NCBI GenBank assembly: GCA_937897265.1
Contig: CALCPT010000135.1
Span: 1-9,141 of the forward strand
Direction of reading: 5' to 3'
DNA length: 9,141 bases
From: an uncultured Alcaligenaceae bacterium
Lineage (GTDB): Bacteria > Pseudomonadota > Gammaproteobacteria > Burkholderiales > Burkholderiaceae_B
Part shown: positions 6,421-9,141 of the stretch, one piece after another
How positions within the stretch are numbered: the first letter of the stretch is position 1
Layout of the letters: each line of letters starts with the position of its first letter
The notes under the pieces: generated by a model
Database searches by the model: none
What the model saw: only the letters and a program-made list of their open reading frames with translations
What the model was told of the DNA's origin: nothing
Translations under genes and position numbers: made by a program

Positions 6421-6435
6421 ACGGCAAAGACGCCG
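6421..6435 (-). terminator. Weak intrinsic terminator downstream of fnr
   Basis: Read on the - strand, ACGGC, a 6-nt loop GTCTTT, and GCCGT form a short stem followed by TTT. It lies about 30 nt after the fnr stop, in the 91-bp gap between convergent genes. The stem is only 5 bp and the T run is short. On the + strand the hairpin is followed by ATCTTA, so it is a poor terminator for the dehydrogenase genes. Confidence 0.35.
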
Positions 6436-6465
6436 TATCTTAGCGTTTGTCTCTTCGAACAATGC

Positions 6466-7191
6466 TTAACAGGGTTTGCCCACTAACTCGTTGAGAGCGT
6501 GCATATCCAAGATTTTGACTTCGCGTTGGCTGATTCTGATCACGCCATCGCGGGCAAAACGAGAAAACAACCGACTGATCGTTTCTAGTGTCAGCCCTAA
6601 GTAGTTGCCGATTTCTTCGCGACTCATACGCATCACAAAATCGGTTGGCGAATAGCCCAAAATTGCCAAGCGTTGCGAAAGATTGCTTAAAAACGCGGCG
6701 AGTCGTTGCTCAGAACGCATCGACCCCAAGGCCAACAACACCTGATGCGAGCGCGCGATCTCTTTGCTCATGAGGCGGCGAACCTGGTGTTGGAGCGAGG
6801 GTACGTAGCGGCTGATTTCGTCAATGTCTTGCACCCTTACGACACAGACTTCAGTGTCTTCCATGGCGATGGCTGACGAACTGTGCTCACCTTCGATCAT
6901 GCCATCTAAGCCGACGATTTCACCAGGCAAGAAAAAGCCAGTGATTTGCTGAGTGCCGTTCGCCTCTTCGAGCAAGGTTTTTATAGATCCGCTTCGCAGC
7001 CCAAATAAGGCGTTGAGAGTTTCGCCGTGGCGATATAACGACTGGCCTTTTTCAATACGGATCCGCTCTTTAACGAGGGTGTCTAATTGTTCAACCTCGT
7101 GCGTTGGCATGCCGACTGGTAAGCACACATGGCCCATTCGGCAGGTAGAGCAGTGGGTCGCTTCAGTCTCAACTGCAATTCGTTTTTGCAT
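6466..7191 (-). CDS. fnr: FNR-type oxygen-sensing transcription regulator (4Fe-4S, CRP/FNR family)
   Basis: A 241-residue CRP/FNR-family activator. The N-terminal cysteines C14, C17 and C23 (CSTCRMGHVC) and the central C116 (EVCVVRV) match the four ligands of the oxygen-labile 4Fe-4S cluster of E. coli FNR. The cyclic-nucleotide-like beta-roll spans about 30-120 (LFGLRSGSIKTLL, FFLPGEIVGLDGMI). The dimerisation helix lies at about 127-158, and the DNA-binding helix-turn-helix at about 189-212. The recognition helix ETISRLFSRF carries the E-xx-SR pattern that reads TTGAT half-sites in FNR. So this should activate anaerobic or microaerobic genes and bind TTGATNNNNATCAA. GAGG lies 8 nt before ATG 7191. 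The cbb3 oxidase genes are likely targets, although their promoter lies outside the window. Two FNR-like sites stand upstream of this gene, suggesting autoregulation. Confidence 0.96.
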   Translation of the reverse strand: MQKRIAVETEATHCSTCRMGHVCLPVGMPTHEVEQLDTLVKERIRIEKGQSLYRHGETLNALFGLRSGSIKTLLEEANGTQQITGFFLPGEIVGLDGMIEGEHSSSAIAMEDTEVCVVRVQDIDEISRYVPSLQHQVRRLMSKEIARSHQVLLALGSMRSEQRLAAFLSNLSQRLAILGYSPTDFVMRMSREEIGNYLGLTLETISRLFSRFARDGVIRISQREVKILDMHALNELVGKPC

Positions 7192-7283
7192 TTTATCGCC
7201 TCGCGCGTTAGCGTATTTAAAAGATTAAATGACACCGCACCTGGATGCAAATTTCTTAGCACTACGTTTCAATTGTATTCCCC

Positions 7284-7297
7284 TTGATTTAAGTTAA
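7284..7297. promoter_or_regulatory. Second, half-matching FNR-like site
   Basis: TTGATTTAAGTTAA has a perfect left half-site TTGAT, but the right half GTTAA matches only three of five bases of ATCAA. It overlaps TTAAAT (7287-7292 read on the - strand), the best -10 candidate for fnr. Binding here could block the promoter. This is an inference from position. Confidence 0.4.
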
Positions 7298-7315
7298 GTG
7301 ATAAATCATTGCATA

Positions 7316-7329
7316 TTGATTTAAATCAT
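7316..7329. promoter_or_regulatory. FNR box upstream of fnr
   Basis: TTGATTTAAATCAT matches nine of the ten defined bases of TTGATNNNNATCAA. Its centre (7322.5) is about 131 bp before the fnr ATG. If it activates at the usual -41.5 position on the - strand, transcription would start near 7281, and a TTAAAT hexamer at 7287-7292 lies close to the expected -10. On the + strand, the sequence at the matching distance (CAGACT) is a poor -10, so I assign the site to fnr itself. Confidence 0.75.
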
Positions 7330-7466
7330 GTCTGTGCGGTAGCCGTTCAGGCAGACTGGCAAAACGGCTGAGTGAGTGACATAGGACGGCAAGTTTCGAG
7401 GTGACGCCTAGTCAGCGGAGAGCGCAGCCTGCTTGACCTACCTCAAACGTATTTGCGGCTCGGCTA

Positions 7467-7493
7467 TTGAAAAGTTTCAATTTGGCCGCATTT
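7467..7493 (+). promoter_or_regulatory. Sigma-32 heat-shock promoter of clpB
   Basis: TTGAAA (7467-7472) and CCGCATTT (7486-7493) are separated by 13 nt. They match the sigma-32 consensus CTTGAAA-N13-15-CCCCATNT at all six bases of the -35 core and all but one defined base of the -10. The start of transcription would be near 7500, leaving a leader of about 40 nt before the clpB ATG. The -35 is part of an inverted repeat, ATTGAAA-AG-TTTCAAT (7466-7481). Confidence 0.75.
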
Positions 7494-7540
7494 ACAAGCC
7501 ATCTCCGACAGCCCTTTGGCTTTTGTTTTAGGAAATAAAT

Positions 7541-9085
7541 ATGCGATTCGATAAATTGACCACTAAGTTCCAGCAGGCACTTGCTGATGCGCAAAGTATG
7601 GCTTCGCGCAGCGAGCATCCTTACATTGAGCCCGTGCACGTTCTGTCGGCCCTATTAGCCGATACTGAGAGCGGAGCGTCTAGTTTGTTGTCACGTGCCG
7701 GTGTGGCCGTCAACCGTTTGCAAACGGGGCTAGAGACTGTGCTGAAGGGCTTGCCCAAGGTAAAGGGCGGCGATGACAACATTCAGGCCAGCCGAGACCT
7801 GCAGGCGGTCTTCGCCCGTACCGACAAAGAGGCTGCTAAACGCGGCGATACTTATATTCCCAGTGAATTATTTTTGCTCGCCTTAGCAGATGACAAAGGT
7901 GATGTTGGTCGCTTACTGAAAGAATCAGGCATGCAACGTAAGCCGCTTGAGGCGGCGATCGACGCTGTGCGTGGTGGCGAGTCAGTCAAAGATCAAGAGG
8001 GCGAATCCAATCGCGAAGCGTTATCCAAATACACGATGGATCTCACTGAACGTGCGCGCCAAGGCAAACTCGATCCCGTGATTGGTCGCGATGACGAGAT
8101 TCGTCGTGCCATTCAGATCTTGCAGCGGCGTACCAAAAATAATCCAGTGCTGATTGGCGAGCCTGGAGTGGGCAAAACAGCAATCGTCGAGGGCTTAGCC
8201 CAACGTATTGTGAATGATGAAGTGCCCGAATCTTTGCGAGGCAAGCGAGTCTTGTCACTTGATCTGGCTAGCCTGTTGGCCGGAGCCAAATTTCGTGGCG
8301 AATTTGAAGAGCGCTTGAAAGCTGTGCTCAAAGAGTTGTCGCAAGATGACGGCAACAATATTGTCTTTATTGATGAACTGCACACCATGGTGGGTGCGGG
8401 TAAGGCCGAGGGCGCCATGGACGCTGGCAATATGCTTAAGCCCGCGTTAGCGCGCGGCGAGTTGCATTGCATTGGCGCGACGACTCTTGACGAATATCGC
8501 AAGTACATTGAAAAAGACGCTGCACTTGAGCGACGTTTTCAAAAGGTGATCGTTGACGAGCCAAACGTCGAGTCGACTATTGCCATTTTGCGCGGCCTGC
8601 AAGAGCGCTATGAACTGCATCATGGCGTCGATATCACTGATCCGGCCATCGTGGCTGCGGCGGAGCTGTCCAACCGCTACATCACCGATCGTTTCTTGCC
8701 CGACAAAGCGATTGATTTAATCGATGAAGCGGCCGCGCGTATTCGTATGGAGATTGATTCTAAGCCCGAGGTGATGGATCGTCTTGATCGCCGCATCATT
8801 CAATTAAAAATTGAGCGCGAAGCGGTAAAAAAAGAAACCGATGAAGGCTCGATTCGACGGTTTCAGATCATCGAAGAAGAGCTTGAAAAGCTGCAGCGCG
8901 AATACAACGATTTTGAAGTGATCTGGAAAAGCGAAAAAGCCGCCGTGCAGGGCACGCAGTCGATTAAAGAAGAGATCGAGCGCGCGCGTGCCGACTGGGC
9001 GGCCGCGGCGCCGCGCTTCGGGGCACTCGAGTCCGCGCTCGGGCGCATCGACGCGCCCGAGCTGCCCTGGACGCCCGCGGGGTGA
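7541..9085 (+). CDS. clpB: ClpB disaggregase, N-terminal half with a chimeric 3' end
   Basis: ClpB is a cytoplasmic AAA+ chaperone that works with DnaK to dissolve protein aggregates; family members are about 860 residues with two ATPase domains. Here 514 codons are open. The Clp N-domain lies at about 1-145. The first ATPase domain has Walker A GEPGVGKT (206-213), Walker B VFIDE (275-279), sensor region IGATT (311-315) and arginine-finger LERRF (329-333). The coiled-coil middle domain starts near 410 and runs to about residue 480 ([10 protein letters not shown], 471-480). From about 481 the sequence no longer resembles ClpB: it becomes Ala/Pro-rich and ends at TGA 9083-9085. The second ATPase domain is missing. 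GC content jumps at the same place, so the end is best explained as foreign or misassembled sequence. The start is supported by AGGAAA at 7530-7535 and a heat-shock promoter. Confidence 0.9.
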   Translation: MRFDKLTTKFQQALADAQSMASRSEHPYIEPVHVLSALLADTESGASSLLSRAGVAVNRLQTGLETVLKGLPKVKGGDDNIQASRDLQAVFARTDKEAAKRGDTYIPSELFLLALADDKGDVGRLLKESGMQRKPLEAAIDAVRGGESVKDQEGESNREALSKYTMDLTERARQGKLDPVIGRDDEIRRAIQILQRRTKNNPVLIGEPGVGKTAIVEGLAQRIVNDEVPESLRGKRVLSLDLASLLAGAKFRGEFEERLKAVLKELSQDDGNNIVFIDELHTMVGAGKAEGAMDAGNMLKPALARGELHCIGATTLDEYRKYIEKDAALERRFQKVIVDEPNVESTIAILRGLQERYELHHGVDITDPAIVAAAELSNRYITDRFLPDKAIDLIDEAAARIRMEIDSKPEVMDRLDRRIIQLKIEREAVKKETDEGSIRRFQIIEEELEKLQREYNDFEVIWKSEKAAVQGTQSIKEEIERARADWAAAAPRFGALESALGRIDAPELPWTPAG

Positions 9086-9095
9086 GCCCGCGGGC
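9073..9095. terminator. GC hairpin between convergent gene ends in the tail
   Basis: GCCCGCGGG (9073-9081) pairs perfectly with CCCGCGGGC (9087-9095) around a 5-nt loop GTGAG, giving nine G-C pairs. It spans the + stop codon and ends just before the - strand stop. There is no T run, but such hairpins are found at gene ends in high-GC bacteria. A terminator role is inferred from position. Confidence 0.4.
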
Positions 9096-9140
9096 CTACA
9101 ACCCGGCGAACGCGCGCTCGAGCAGCTCGGCCTGCTCCTG
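9096..9140 (-). CDS. C-terminal end of an unidentified gene entering from the right edge
   Basis: On the - strand the frame from base 9140 reads QEQAELLERAFAGL and stops at TAG (9098-9096). All 14 sense codons end in G or C, which is the coding signature of a high-GC genome. It is too short to identify a family. It belongs to the foreign-looking tail and probably not to the main organism. Confidence 0.35.
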   Translation of the reverse strand, partial: QEQAELLERAFAGL

Positions 9141-9141
9141 C

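Larger units (their letters stand above)
7192..7540. other. 349-bp intergenic region between divergent fnr and clpB
   Basis: No coding sequence is supported here. The fnr-proximal half is AT-rich and holds two FNR-like sites. The clpB-proximal half holds a sigma-32 promoter. Between them is an imperfectly placed 7-bp inverted repeat, AGCCGTT (7341-7347) and AACGGCT (7363-7369), with a 15-nt gap and no known role. The region therefore seems to divide into an oxygen-responsive part and a heat-responsive part. Confidence 0.8.
8981..9141. other. High-GC foreign-looking tail at the contig end
   Basis: Bases 8821-8940 have 52 G or C of 120 (43%), whereas 9001-9141 have 112 of 141 (79%). From codon 481 of the clpB frame, 32 of 34 sense codons end in G or C. 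The + frame ends at 9085. A - strand frame ends at 9096-9098. This looks like a fragment of two convergent genes from a high-GC organism. Its length is close to one short sequencing read, which fits a chimeric contig end. The exact junction cannot be fixed because GAGCGCGCGCG around 8978-8988 could belong to either side. Confidence 0.75.

Noticed and set aside
6399..6428. TTTGCCG / CGGCAAA inverted repeat as a terminator of the dehydrogenase operon
   Set aside because: The loop is 16 nt and no T run follows; the shorter nested hairpin on the - strand fits better as a terminator of fnr.
6268..6486. + strand frame running from the end of the second dehydrogenase into the fnr end
   Set aside because: It overlaps the well-supported dehydrogenase in another frame, has no ribosome site that stands out, and its translation shows no family features.
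7316..7369. FNR-activated + strand transcript or small RNA between the FNR box and clpB
   Set aside because: The sequence at the expected -10 distance is CAGACT, a poor match, and the only downstream hairpin (7341-7369) has a 15-nt gap and no T run.
7433..7470. Sigma-70 promoter for clpB starting from TTGACC at 7433
   Set aside because: No -10-like hexamer lies 16-18 nt downstream; the first AT-rich hexamer is about 26 nt away.
8113..8508. 131-codon - strand frame opposite clpB
   Set aside because: It lies opposite the highly conserved ClpB ATPase domain and its translation is low-complexity Ser/Leu/Ala with no family features.

Overview
The window looks like a chromosomal segment from a betaproteobacterium, most likely Burkholderiales (an Alcaligenaceae-like relative is my best guess). 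The reasons are the gene order (ccoO-ccoQ-ccoP-ccoG, a short ccoH-like gene, a two-TM protein, and a nearby fnr), the protein sequences, and a moderate GC content. The assignment comes from remembered family features, not from a search.

Region 1 (1-3551, + strand) is the 3' part of a cbb3-type cytochrome oxidase operon. It holds the end of ccoO, ccoQ and the diheme ccoP, with overlapping stop and start codons. Next come the iron-sulfur assembly protein ccoG, an unusually short FixH/CcoH-like protein, and an unidentified two-TM protein. Region 2 (3548-6374) is a small acyl-CoA metabolism locus: a MaoC-like hot-dog protein on the - strand diverges from two tightly coupled acyl-CoA dehydrogenase genes. 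The two dehydrogenases carry complementary sets of family motifs, as expected for a heteromeric enzyme. Region 3 (6466-7540) is an fnr gene on the - strand whose upstream region carries a near-perfect FNR box and a second half-matching site exactly 32 bp away. This arrangement suggests autoregulation. FNR-type regulators usually control cbb3 operons, so fnr and the oxidase genes are probably functionally linked. Region 4 (7467 to the end) is clpB with a convincing sigma-32 heat-shock promoter.

The clpB frame breaks off in its middle domain. At about position 8980 the base composition jumps from about 43% to about 79% GC. The last ~160 bases contain two convergent gene ends with almost pure GC third positions, separated by a GC hairpin. 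This tail looks like DNA from another, high-GC organism joined at the contig end, so the 514-residue 'ClpB' is probably chimeric.

I saw no tRNA, rRNA, CRISPR array, insertion sequence or phage gene. I found no convincing entirely new system. The points most worth following are the chimeric end, the long perfect hairpin inside ccoG, the paired dehydrogenases with a MaoC-like protein lacking the usual catalytic residues, the minimal CcoH, and the two-site FNR control region.
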